A stretch of 8,948 nucleotides of DNA from Rhodovulum sulfidophilum (GTDB lineage Bacteria; Pseudomonadota; Alphaproteobacteria; Rhodobacterales; Rhodobacteraceae): positions 1 to 8,948 of the forward strand of contig QFPW01000056.1 of assembly GCA_003241785.1 (NCBI GenBank), written 5' to 3'. This document shows, in pieces, positions 1 through 7,568 of the stretch; positions within the stretch are counted from its first letter, which is position 1, and each line of letters opens with the position of its first letter. Under the pieces are notes generated by a model that did no database searches, had not been told where the DNA came from, and saw only the letters and a list, made by a program, of their open reading frames with translations. The translations under genes and the position numbers were made by a program.

Positions 1-105
1 TGGTCGAGGCTGATCGGCTCATCGATCTTCCAGTTGGAGATGGGCTGAATGTCGCCGTTAAGGCCGCCAAGGGCCGTCCAGTCGCGTCGCGCGTCTTCGT
101 GGAGA
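1..105 (-). pseudogene. Downstream fragment of an interrupted Strawberry-notch-type NTPase/helicase gene
   Basis: Read on the minus strand from about position 108 to 1, one frame encodes RYLHEDARRDWTALGG followed by NGDIQPISNWKIDEPISLD, and it runs off the window edge. In Strawberry-notch-type proteins (known family pattern, from memory) a segment of the form SKS-x-x-L-x-EDA-x-RDW-x-ALGG, then a short linker and NWKI-x-x-PI-x-L, follows the Walker A motif by a few dozen residues. The upstream half, with its Walker A motif, ends at 6069. I infer that these are two pieces of one gene split by the mobile element at about 105-6085. Only about 35 codons are visible here; the rest of the helicase domain lies outside the window. 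The exact junction cannot be fixed without an uninterrupted homologue. Confidence 0.8.
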
Positions 106-117
106 TATCTAAACTGT

Positions 118-513
118 CTAGGGTGTCTCACTTCTTTTATTGCGAGGCTGGACATGGGCGTTTCTCGGGAACGGCAGGACAGCGGCGCGCGCAGCGCGCT
201 GCTCTTCCTGCCTTTGTTGCAGGGCTCGGGCCTGGATGTGCTGGGCGCGGATGTGCATAGCCCGGCGCTCCTCTCTCGCCTTTTCAGGCCCGCCCCTCGG
301 TGGCATACCTCTCGCTCTGGCAGCAGCAATGGCATCACGGCAGGCGGCCACGATGGCGGTAGCGCGGTTTGCCGTTGCCCGGCTCATGCCAGCCTCGCGC
401 GCAAGGTTGGCGACGGTCAGGCGACCATCGGTTCGCGTTGGGCATCCGTCGATGAGGCGCGCAAGCGCCTGACGTAGCGCTTCCTCGGTCGTGCGGCTGA
501 CGGGCAGTGTCAT
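118..513 (-). CDS. ginD: GinD-like small HTH/coiled-coil recombination accessory protein
   Basis: This 131-residue basic protein is the fourth gene of the recombinase operon. Residues about 32-52 (LTVANLAREAGMSRATANRA) form a clear helix-turn-helix. Residues about 74-112, rich in Arg, Glu, Gln and Ala, look like a charged helix or coiled coil. The same layout is seen in Tn554 TnpC-type (DUF6262-like) proteins and in the small fourth protein of GInts, which is needed for integration and excision. A DNA-binding accessory or directionality role is therefore inferred. The ATG overlaps the ginC stop as ATGA and follows an AGGAG with 7-base spacing, so it is translationally coupled but has its own good ribosome binding site. 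The TAG stop lies right at the element's left end. It could also autoregulate the operon. Confidence 0.8.
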   Translation of the reverse strand: MTLPVSRTTEEALRQALARLIDGCPTRTDGRLTVANLAREAGMSRATANRATAIVAACRDAIAAARARGMPPRGGPEKAREERRAMHIRAQHIQARALQQRQEEQRAARAAVLPFPRNAHVQPRNKRSETP

Positions 514-2669
514 TCAGCATCTCCTGATTTCAGAGGCGCGATCAGCTTGCGCTTCCGCTCATTGTCGCGCCTCAACGCTTCGCGCTGAACACACGATAGC
601 CGTTTGCTGCGCAACAACACGTCCGTCTCGGCGATCGAGGCTTCCCATACCGGCAAGTGCCGCATCGTGACGCAGGAGTTGGGGCATCGATCCGGGGCGC
701 ATTGCGAGAGCAGCGGGTCTACTCTTTGCCCCATGTTGCGCTTATCGAGGCACAGGGCCGTGGCGGGATCGAAGAAGCAGTCTGTCAGATGGCCAACGTG
801 AAGCGTTCGTGCCAGATGTGCCAGCATCGCCTTGATGCGCCCCTTGTCGACAATACGCCCAGGGAACGGCCCAAGCTCCCGGCCCACGCGATCATATTCC
901 TGCGTAAGGCGTAATGCGGCGGGACCAGCTAGGCGCTTGGAGCGAAGATGCGCTTCATAATGCTCGACGATATCGTCGAGTTGGCCAAGTGCGCGTTCCT
1001 GTTCGACCTCCTGTCGGAAGCCGGAAGCCGAAGAGCCCGCATAGCCATCGAACATGGCGACCGACGCATGCTTATACTGGATCTTGCCAGCAACCACTCC
1101 GAACGGCCGATTGGCGATATACCAAGCCAGCGTTCGTCGGAACTGCAAGGTCGTAAACGACCAGGGATGCCCCTCCACCAGAGGGAAGACAGGCTCATCT
1201 GGCTTGCCATAGCGCTGGTCGATCGTAGCGCGGAGCCGATTGATTTGGGCCACGATGTGCGGGATTCCATGTCCTGACGTTTCATTGTGCCCATTGAGAA
1301 CAAGCCAGAGTTCATCTTCGCCACGATGACGGCGGTGGTGGGCGGCAAGACGTTCCGCGATAGCAACCGCCCGATCGACCGGAGCGATAGTGATCCATTC
1401 CGCAGCCTCGCCCCGTGTACCTCGATCCTTGAAGACCGTGCTGCGGACCGCCAGACGCTCGATCATGCCATCAGCGCTACATGAGCGCGCTACGGCGCCG
1501 GGCCGCATCGCCTGTACCTCGCCGTCGCGCATCCCACTCAGATAGGCGCACAGGATGTAGGCTGCCGTTTGAAGGTTTACCTCTTCCTCAACCAGGCTGT
1601 GGGCATCGAACCGGCCCCGCCAGGGCCGGCCGGTATCCGGATCTATCGAGATTGGCGTGTCCATGCCGCCACGCTCGACACCCAGTTCGATCGCTGCCTG
1701 GCGGATCAGGTCATAGGCTTTGCTGTTTTCCTGAACCGACTGCATATTCACATCGATCTGGAACGTGATGAGGCGAAGGTTGATGACCTCTCCCCGCAGG
1801 GGTGTCGCGCGCGACAGCGCTGGCGCAACACCCGTCCTGTTAGGATTTTCCCAGACAGGGACGCCGCGCCCGGATCTCCGCCGCTCATCGAGCCAGGCAT
1901 TGACGCGTGCCAGCACGTCAGTTCGCGGGCGTAAGTGCGGCCTAGCCGCGCGTTTCGCTTGCAATGTTGTTAATTCGGCACGTGCTGCAAATATATCGAC
2001 CGAGTAGAGTTCGATATATTTCAGCGACCAGTGGAGCAGTGCGCCTATCACCGGCTCGGGGATCCGCGGCGTCCGGTTCTCTCCAGGTTTTGGACCGTTA
2101 CACCCGGCGACACGGTAGATGGTCCGCCCGCCCCAAGGCGTGAAGGCAAGACCTCCACAGGTCAGATAGGCTGCGAACCGGCGTAGTTCCACGATCGGTT
2201 TCAGGTAGCGTGCGAACGAGCGGCGGCCACCGGACGTCGTCGCGAGCAACATGACGCGATAATCGTCGATCGTCTCCTGATCGATCAGCGCCGTATCGAA
2301 CCGGCCGTGTCGCTCCCGCACATAGCCCATGAAGCGCTGGAGTTGCTGCAGTGCGTTTCGCGCAGATGACGGGCGAAGCCGACCATATCTCTCGCCAGCG
2401 CGAACATTCAGGCTAGCGAAGATATATTCCTTGGCCGTAAGCTGCTCGACTGGACAGCCGATAGTGCTGAAGTCGAGCATATTCATTTTGCAATAAGCGC
2501 GCGCCTGGAAGACCCCCGGGTTCATATCCCATAGGTCATCGCCGAACCGCGACAGGCCATCGCGATCTGCGTCGGCCCTTAGCGGTGTGGACGCGAGCAC
2601 GATATCGTCGAGGTTGCGATAGATCGAGGCCAGGGGCGCAAGCGCAGCGGCGGGCCGTTGTTTCACCAT
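510..2669 (-). CDS. ginC: GinC-like tyrosine recombinase, third of the operon
   Basis: The product is 719 residues if started at the ATG that overlaps the ginB stop (ATGGTGA); the open frame runs further upstream to 2909 but only as overlap with ginB. An N-terminal helical core-binding region (about 95-185) precedes a catalytic domain (about 340-550). Visible residues are Arg381 in SGMRDGEVQAM, Lys414 in TVFKDRG, Arg511 in FRRT, His534 in YKHASVAMFDGY and the nucleophile Tyr543, nine residues after His534. The usual His of the HxxR motif is Leu508. After the catalytic domain comes a long extension with Cys631, Cys640, Cys657, Cys662 and Cys666, suggesting a metal-binding module. It is much longer than a simple integrase (about 300-400 aa). 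It presumably acts together with GinA and GinB in strand exchange. No strong ribosome binding site is seen, so it is likely coupled to ginB. Confidence 0.85.
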   Translation of the reverse strand: MVKQRPAAALAPLASIYRNLDDIVLASTPLRADADRDGLSRFGDDLWDMNPGVFQARAYCKMNMLDFSTIGCPVEQLTAKEYIFASLNVRAGERYGRLRPSSARNALQQLQRFMGYVRERHGRFDTALIDQETIDDYRVMLLATTSGGRRSFARYLKPIVELRRFAAYLTCGGLAFTPWGGRTIYRVAGCNGPKPGENRTPRIPEPVIGALLHWSLKYIELYSVDIFAARAELTTLQAKRAARPHLRPRTDVLARVNAWLDERRRSGRGVPVWENPNRTGVAPALSRATPLRGEVINLRLITFQIDVNMQSVQENSKAYDLIRQAAIELGVERGGMDTPISIDPDTGRPWRGRFDAHSLVEEEVNLQTAAYILCAYLSGMRDGEVQAMRPGAVARSCSADGMIERLAVRSTVFKDRGTRGEAAEWITIAPVDRAVAIAERLAAHHRRHRGEDELWLVLNGHNETSGHGIPHIVAQINRLRATIDQRYGKPDEPVFPLVEGHPWSFTTLQFRRTLAWYIANRPFGVVAGKIQYKHASVAMFDGYAGSSASGFRQEVEQERALGQLDDIVEHYEAHLRSKRLAGPAALRLTQEYDRVGRELGPFPGRIVDKGRIKAMLAHLARTLHVGHLTDCFFDPATALCLDKRNMGQRVDPLLSQCAPDRCPNSCVTMRHLPVWEASIAETDVLLRSKRLSCVQREALRRDNERKRKLIAPLKSGDAE

Positions 2670-4492
2670 GCCGCAAGCTCGGGAGGCAGATAGAGAAGGT
2701 TTGATCCCGCTTCCAAGGCTTTCGCGCGCGCATCCGCCACAAGCTGCGCCGGGAACGCCGGTATGATCTGATCGACGATGCGATGATGAGCGCGGCCGAA
2801 CCGAGCCGACCATGACGCCTCGTCCATTCCCGCACGCTGCTCGATCATGAACAGATCGAACGCGATCAGCGCAGGCAGCTTGCGCGTCGTGATCACGGCG
2901 TTCGCACATTCAAGGCAGCCCCAGAAGGGCGTCGGACAAGCTTCCCCCGATGACGCGAACGGGCTTTCATAATAGCCGCCGCAACTTGCGAGCCATACGT
3001 CCTCTTCGCCGCCCAAGAGAGCTGGAACGCGGTCGGCTGCGACCGGGAGTTCGACCGAGCCCGGATCGGCGCGGACGGCCTTTTCCATGGCGGGCGGAAC
3101 GAGTGTCGGCTTCAACGCGGCATCCAGTGCAGCATGAAGGGCGTCGGCAACCGTGCGTTCGTGAACGTGACTCAATGCCGGGATATCAGCATAGTGGTTT
3201 GCTGCAACAGGGATCGAGTGACCGATCGCGAAGTCAGCAAGCTGGCCGTGGGTTTGCAGATAGCGCTCGGCCTTGTGGGTCTTGCGGAGCCGAGACAGCT
3301 CGAGCTTGAGTGGGCAGCCCTCATGATCCGTGAGCGCATGATGCGTGACGAAGGCTTCTACGCTTCCGCGGCTGTTTCTTCCCTCGAGCAGCTTATAACC
3401 ATCCCAGTAGGCCCAGAGCGCATCTGTCCCTAGATATCGGCGCGCCCGCGCCGTCAGGCTGATGGCCTGACGGATGATCGCGCCAGGTGTGGAACTGGCC
3501 CCGTCGCGTATCCGCAGATGTTTCCATTCCGCACCGCGCGCGCGACGTTTGCGATATTCGACCTCTACATAGCCGCGTGTCGGATTGCGGAGACAGTCTG
3601 CCTTCAGGCTTCTGAGGCATTCGATCTCGATCCCGGTGTCCAGTGACAGCGACACCAGGAACGCGATGAAGTCGAGGCGGGTCAGATAGATTGTACCGTG
3701 TAGCGTTGTGCTGCTCAAGGGCGGGCTTCCACTGTTCTGAAGCCCGCTCTTGAGCAGCCGTAATGGCGGAACGCGGGTGCTAAGCTTACCATCGCGCGCA
3801 AGGGCAAGCAGAACCTCGGCATAGAAGCCGCTCAGCTTCGGGTTGGCGGCTATGTCCGGCCTTGGCCCGGGCATCGTATCACCGAGTAGGATGCGTGCGG
3901 CCGCCTCAGTGATCTGTTTCCTGGCAGCCGAGCGAAGCGCGGCTGCGATGCCGCTGCTATAGGCGTCCCGTGGCCGGGAGTGGATAAATTCGCCGCTTCC
4001 AAGCCAGCTCAGCCGATGCTCCATGTCCGGCGGGAAGCGGCCAGGGTACATTTCGACAGCAAGACGCATCAGCGAGATCAGATGGCTGAGCACTCGACGG
4101 AGATGCTGTTCGGATTTCCCATTGTGCCTCAGCCAGTTTTCATAGCTGTCGATCAAGTCGGCCGTCATGCCGTCAAGACCATCGATCCTCACCCCTGCGG
4201 CATCCAGGAAGCGCCAGAACTGCCGTAGATCGAGCACCTTGCAGTAAATCGACCGACCGACCGGCGCCGGACCCAACTGGCGGATATGCTCTTGCACGAG
4301 TGGCGCCATTGCGATCGTGAAGGAAGGGTGCGGCCAGCTTGTCAGGTCAACCAGTCGCTCCCCACCGTCCTGGAGGAGAACGCGAAAGCGCCGGGGATCG
4401 TGAGTTTCGGTAATTGTCGCCAGATTGATTCCGTCCAGCGGCGTGTCCGCATCGATGTCCGGGAAGGTTGCCCGGCGGCCCCGCCGCTTCAC
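2663..4492 (-). CDS. ginB: GinB-like tyrosine recombinase family protein with degenerate active site
   Basis: I choose the GTG at 4492, which overlaps the ginA stop as GTGA and gives 609 residues. The open frame extends to 4870, but that part is an out-of-frame, Arg/Ala-rich shadow of ginA. A helical core-binding region lies at about 65-150 and a recombinase fold at about 265-445. The motif normally reading TGLR is TGIE (Glu289 replaces the first catalytic Arg). The HxxR motif reads SRLR, so Ser400 replaces His while Arg403 is kept. GHSIPVAANHY keeps His425 and Tyr434 at the normal nine-residue spacing. The C-terminal part has Cys504, Cys519, Cys526 and Cys529 (CPTPFWGCLEC), a zinc-ribbon-like cluster also typical of TnpB-type recombinases of Tn554-like elements. 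With key residues missing it may be a structural or regulatory partner, or be activated in a mixed complex. Confidence 0.85.
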   Translation of the reverse strand: MKRRGRRATFPDIDADTPLDGINLATITETHDPRRFRVLLQDGGERLVDLTSWPHPSFTIAMAPLVQEHIRQLGPAPVGRSIYCKVLDLRQFWRFLDAAGVRIDGLDGMTADLIDSYENWLRHNGKSEQHLRRVLSHLISLMRLAVEMYPGRFPPDMEHRLSWLGSGEFIHSRPRDAYSSGIAAALRSAARKQITEAAARILLGDTMPGPRPDIAANPKLSGFYAEVLLALARDGKLSTRVPPLRLLKSGLQNSGSPPLSSTTLHGTIYLTRLDFIAFLVSLSLDTGIEIECLRSLKADCLRNPTRGYVEVEYRKRRARGAEWKHLRIRDGASSTPGAIIRQAISLTARARRYLGTDALWAYWDGYKLLEGRNSRGSVEAFVTHHALTDHEGCPLKLELSRLRKTHKAERYLQTHGQLADFAIGHSIPVAANHYADIPALSHVHERTVADALHAALDAALKPTLVPPAMEKAVRADPGSVELPVAADRVPALLGGEEDVWLASCGGYYESPFASSGEACPTPFWGCLECANAVITTRKLPALIAFDLFMIEQRAGMDEASWSARFGRAHHRIVDQIIPAFPAQLVADARAKALEAGSNLLYLPPELAAW

Positions 4493-5937
4493 GCCGCTAC
4501 GCTCGCGGCGCTGACGTCCAGACCCCATTGCTCGACCGCTGCGTCGATCAACGCCTGGCATTCGTCGAGATGATCGAGGTAGATGTAGGTACTCTCGATC
4601 CGGCTGTGGCCCATCAGGCGCTGGAGCTTGAGAAGCGGATCGCCGATCAGACGACGATAGGCGGGACTCATCCGGCCCGCGCGTTCCTCCAGAAGCCACG
4701 CCATCTGCTCGCGCAGCAGCAGCGTCAGCATGTGGACGGCGAAGGTGTGGCGCAGCATGTGCGGCGTCACATCGATGTCGAGGCCGAAGCGGCGGCATCG
4801 CGCGCTGGCCCGCATAAACACCGCTTCCCATGCCGCCATCGGCATCGGCAGCCCGCCTTCGGTCAGCCACAGCACCAGCGGCTCCCGCGACTGCCGATGG
4901 ATCAACCGGCCGCGCTCGCCGGGATTAAGGTTGTTGAAGCGGATCGGACTGGATGGCTGATCGTCGAGTCGAAGGGATCGCCGGTCATGACTGGCGACCA
5001 TCAACGGCGCCTCGATTCGTTCCCATCTCCGGCGAAGCCCGTAGCGGTCCAGCGCGTTTGCGCGCTCCACGTCGGCATAATCACGCAGCCGCCTGAGCAG
5101 TCGTAGCGGTAATCGGACCTCACGGCCCTTGTTGCCCTTGGCCGTTGCCGCCGCGATCGGGAACGGGATCGAACGCTGATCGGGATGAGAGTCGAGTGCC
5201 GGTAATTCCGCGAGCAGCAGGCTAGAACCTTCCTGCAACCGTAAGCCGGTCGTCACCAGCAGCTCCGCGAAGAGGGCATTGCGTTCGCCGTTGCGGCCAC
5301 ACCAGCCCGGATCTTCGCCACCATCGGGAAGCCGTCCGCGCAGCCCGACATCGCGGAACAGCAGATAGCGGTCCAGCGACAGGAAGCGGGTGTTTCGCTT
5401 ACGGGAGCCCGCCTCGCGGGCCATATTCGCTGCGATGCCGACGGTGCCCCCATCGGTCGTGCGCCCCCACATCTGGCGATAGGTGAACGGTGCCTTGTCG
5501 ATCAGCTTTTCCTCGACCGCCCATCGATACAGCTTGTCGAGCGCGGCAATGGAACGATTCCATGACTGGGCTGATATGCGATGCGTCGGGGATGACAGTC
5601 GGCGCGCCCTATGGAAGGCTGCGATGTCCTCGCGATCCACCGCCCATAAAGATTTTCCATCGCGCCGCTCCGCGAGGAAGCGCAGCCACACGACGATATC
5701 GCGCGCATAGGCGCGCAGGCTGTTCAGCGATCGAACGCCCATGGTCGGAGCGGCACGAAAGAACCTGTTGAGGTCGTGGTCGTAGCTGCCATCCTCTCCG
5801 AGGATGAAGGGCATGCCCTCGACAAGGCCGAAGCTTTCCATCGCCGCTATCTCGGCCGTGGTAAGTTGATCGACAACGCCATCGACAACGGCGGGCATTT
5901 TCAGGGCGGCGAGATCCGTGAAGAACAGTTGCGGCAT
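4489..5937 (-). CDS. ginA: GinA-like tyrosine recombinase with complete catalytic set, first gene of the operon
   Basis: This 482-residue site-specific recombinase cuts and rejoins DNA through a 3'-phosphotyrosyl intermediate. The ATG at 5937 has GGAGG just upstream (3-base gap). A GTG at 5961 would add eight residues but lies inside the 42-bp palindrome and is less likely. A SAM-like core-binding domain spans about 68-152 and the catalytic domain about 185-460. All catalytic positions are present: Arg233 in TTGLRLQEG, Lys267 or Lys270 in the beta-hairpin AKGNKGREVRLP, His393 and Arg396 in TPHMLRHTF, His444 in LMGHSRIEST, and Tyr453 in YIYLDH, nine residues after His444. It is the only one of the three recombinases with an intact set, so it is probably the main catalyst. 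It leads the operon and overlaps ginB by four bases. Confidence 0.9.
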   Translation of the reverse strand: MPQLFFTDLAALKMPAVVDGVVDQLTTAEIAAMESFGLVEGMPFILGEDGSYDHDLNRFFRAAPTMGVRSLNSLRAYARDIVVWLRFLAERRDGKSLWAVDREDIAAFHRARRLSSPTHRISAQSWNRSIAALDKLYRWAVEEKLIDKAPFTYRQMWGRTTDGGTVGIAANMAREAGSRKRNTRFLSLDRYLLFRDVGLRGRLPDGGEDPGWCGRNGERNALFAELLVTTGLRLQEGSSLLLAELPALDSHPDQRSIPFPIAAATAKGNKGREVRLPLRLLRRLRDYADVERANALDRYGLRRRWERIEAPLMVASHDRRSLRLDDQPSSPIRFNNLNPGERGRLIHRQSREPLVLWLTEGGLPMPMAAWEAVFMRASARCRRFGLDIDVTPHMLRHTFAVHMLTLLLREQMAWLLEERAGRMSPAYRRLIGDPLLKLQRLMGHSRIESTYIYLDHLDECQALIDAAVEQWGLDVSAASVAA

Positions 5938-5956
5938 GGGCCTCCGGAAACGGCAA

Positions 5957-5998
5957 ATCACAATGCTGACCCGGCTTAAGCCGGGTCAGCATTGTGAT
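5957..5998. repeat. Perfect 42-bp palindrome upstream of ginA
   Basis: The 21-base arm beginning ATCACAATGCTGACCCGG is exactly reverse-complemented about a CTTAAG centre (between 5977 and 5978), with no loop and no mismatch. The palindrome ends 20 bases before the ginA ATG, and an alternative GTG start falls inside it. It may be an operator for the gin operon, a recombinase or accessory-protein binding site near the element's end, or a hairpin limiting read-through from the host gene. The arms contain inverted CTGACCCG cores that also occur in the array at 8704-8811. Confidence 0.95.
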
Positions 5999-6036
5999 GG
6001 GGCGCGTGATATCCATCCGTCGCGAATATCCGCCCC

Positions 6037-6066
6037 ATTGTACCGGAGGTGCTCTCGCTAAGACAG
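6037..6066 (-). promoter_or_regulatory. Candidate promoter for the gin operon
   Basis: On the minus strand TACAAT (6042-6037) matches the sigma-70 -10 consensus at five of six positions. It lies between the right end of the element and the palindrome, about 100 bases before ginA. The hexamer 17 bases upstream (TGTCTT) is a poor -35. This would make the operon transcribed from within the element, although the same-strand host gene could also read into it. Pattern-based only. Confidence 0.3.
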
Positions 6067-6080
6067 ACTCACAGAGTCTG
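6064..6080. repeat. Short perfect inverted repeat at the right end of the element
   Basis: CAGACTC and GAGTCTG are exact reverse complements separated by ACA. The motif lies where the host reading frame is lost and itself supplies the TGA that ends the truncated host gene. It is a candidate recombinase core or arm site at the element end. The left end (about 106-130, TATCTAAACTGTCTAGGG) resembles the right end (minus strand, 6084-6059, TATCCAGACTCTGTGAG) only imperfectly. Confidence 0.5.
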
Positions 6081-7568
6081 GATAAGAGGTCGACGGCCCT
6101 GGAACCAGTTGTCGAGGATGCAGGCGGCGATCTGGCGGCCCTTGCCGGCGCCGGTGCCGTCGCCGAGGAAAAAGCCTTTGCGATAGGCATCTCCGTCCTC
6201 GACGAGCGTGAGGCCGACACCTTCCTTGTCGGGCTTAAAGCGTCCTGGAATGGTCTGCGTCCAGGCATGACCCGCATATACGATGGTTTCGAGCTGGGAC
6301 GCGGACAGAAGACGCTCGGCGACGGTTCGCTCGGGCAGCGCCGGACGGTAATGCGGAACGGGGGCCGGGATCGATCCCATCGCCACCGATTCGACGAGTG
6401 GCGTCGGGTGCTCGCCGGCAGTGGCGAAGACGATCCGACTTGGCCGGTACGGAAGGTAGACCCCGGTCTGGTCGAGGAGCGGCGCAGGCGTGTCGAGCTT
6501 CTGGTACTCGACGGGGAGGACATCGTTACGGACGGGCGCGTGGTAGGCACGCGGTGCGGGACGACTGCTCTTGACCGCGCGGAACATCGAAATGCCGCTC
6601 GACCGCTTGGGCACCGGAGACGCCAGATCGGCCTGGACCTTCGATCTTTCGGGAACGGCGAGAACGTCCAGCAGCTCGTCGACCGAAGAGCGCTGGATAA
6701 AGGCGGGTGGCGCCTTGCCCGGAACCTTGTCGATCACGAAGAGGCGAACCGCGATCGAGGTCCCGTGCTTTAGATAGCATTTTTCCAGACGGATGGCGGT
6801 GTGGACAGTGACGTCCCGCAGCACCGTCTCGTAGAGATCGCGCATTCTCGCGCTCGGGCTGAACCAATCAGGCATGATTGTCACGAGGCGACCGCCTGTC
6901 TGAAGCCGCCGAAGCGCCGCCTGCAGATGGCGCACCGCCGCGTAAACATCCGCGCCGCGGCCGAGCGACCGGGAGAATGGCGGGTTCATCAGGATTAGCG
7001 AAGGTCGATCTTCATTCGCCAGAGTCGAGTTGATCGTCGCTCCATCGTGACCGGTAATGGCGGCATCCGGGAAGATGTCAGCCAAGCGCGCGCGACGGAT
7101 AGGATCAAGTTCGTTGAGTTGGAGTGCCGCATGCGGTCCGATTTGCGCGACCAAGAGGCCGTTGCCGGCGCTGGGTTCCAAGACCACGTCCTCCGGCTGA
7201 ACGCTGGCGAGCAGGACAGCGACGGCTGCGATGTCGACGGGCGTCGAAAACTGCTGCCAGTCGAGCTGCTCCTCGCTGCGAACCGTTTGGGTGGGAAGCC
7301 GGTCTGACAAAGCGATCAGGGCGCGAATGTCATCTGGGCTGGTCAGACTTATGGGGCTGGACCGTTGATGCATGGCAAGCGCGTGCTCGAGCACTTCGAA
7401 GCTGGTGCGCTGCGACCAGCGTCCATCGGCATCCGAACCACCATAAGCCTTCCACATCACGTCGTTGAGCATTCGCCGCGTGATCACCAGGCCCGACGTG
7501 AGATGGGGTACGAGCAGGTGCGCTGCGCGATGGTCGGCGTGATCGACCGCGGTGAAAAGGTCGGACAT
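6069..7568 (-). CDS. N-terminal part of methyltransferase/Strawberry-notch-type NTPase, interrupted
   Basis: The visible product has 499 residues, about a third of the usual size of this family (roughly 1,400 aa, from memory). A SAM-dependent methyltransferase-like domain carries motif I EPSAGNG (131-137) and the DNA-amino-methyltransferase motif NPPF (195-198). A linker leads to the start of a Strawberry-notch-type AAA/helicase domain with Walker A GDGTGAGKGR (469-478) and ACILDNWFQGRR. The last few residues (PLIQTL) are probably read from the junction or the element. ATG 7568 follows AGGAG with 8-base spacing. The gene lies downstream of the TOPRIM gene, a pairing common on plasmids and integrative elements of this bacterial group. 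Exact excision of the element would restore the full gene. In this state the NTPase is certainly lost, while the methyltransferase domain could still be made. Its biological role is not established. Confidence 0.85.
   Translation of the reverse strand: MSDLFTAVDHADHRAAHLLVPHLTSGLVITRRMLNDVMWKAYGGSDADGRWSQRTSFEVLEHALAMHQRSSPISLTSPDDIRALIALSDRLPTQTVRSEEQLDWQQFSTPVDIAAVAVLLASVQPEDVVLEPSAGNGLLVAQIGPHAALQLNELDPIRRARLADIFPDAAITGHDGATINSTLANEDRPSLILMNPPFSRSLGRGADVYAAVRHLQAALRRLQTGGRLVTIMPDWFSPSARMRDLYETVLRDVTVHTAIRLEKCYLKHGTSIAVRLFVIDKVPGKAPPAFIQRSSVDELLDVLAVPERSKVQADLASPVPKRSSGISMFRAVKSSRPAPRAYHAPVRNDVLPVEYQKLDTPAPLLDQTGVYLPYRPSRIVFATAGEHPTPLVESVAMGSIPAPVPHYRPALPERTVAERLLSASQLETIVYAGHAWTQTIPGRFKPDKEGVGLTLVEDGDAYRKGFFLGDGTGAGKGRQIAACILDNWFQGRRPLIQTL

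Larger units (their letters stand above)
105..6085 (-). mobile_element. Minimal GInt-like integrative element (ginABCD, no cargo) inside a Strawberry-notch-type gene
   Basis: Four same-strand, overlapping genes (three large tyrosine recombinases and a small HTH protein) separate two parts of a single host gene. The architecture matches the published GInt class (genomic islands with three integrases), in which ginABCD are all needed for integration and excision and normally precede cargo DNA and a short AT-rich end. Here the last gene stops at 118, within about 15 bases of the left junction, so there is no cargo and almost no distal end. RIT (recombinase-in-trio) and Tn554-type elements are the nearest alternatives. 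The fourth HTH/coiled-coil gene argues for GInt over RIT, and Tn554 has only two recombinases plus TnpC. The boundaries are estimated from where the host reading frame is lost, accurate to roughly 10-20 bp. Confidence 0.8.

Noticed and set aside
2670..2909. Upstream extension of ginC into ginB
   Set aside because: This segment is out-of-frame overlap with the well-supported cysteine-rich end of ginB; ATG 2669 overlapping the ginB stop is preferred.
4493..4870. Upstream extension of ginB into ginA
   Set aside because: The extra 126 residues are an Arg/Ala-rich shadow of ginA; the GTG at 4492 overlapping the ginA stop is the natural coupled start.
106..6084. Clear terminal inverted repeats of the mobile element
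   Set aside because: The ends match over about 8 of 10 outer bases and 6 of 7 inner bases with a poorly matching middle of unequal length; too weak to call as true terminal repeats.
5609..6550. Minus-strand open frame of 313 codons spanning the element's right junction
   Set aside because: It crosses from the host gene through the junction and palindrome into ginA in the wrong frame; low-complexity Arg/Ser/Pro shadow.
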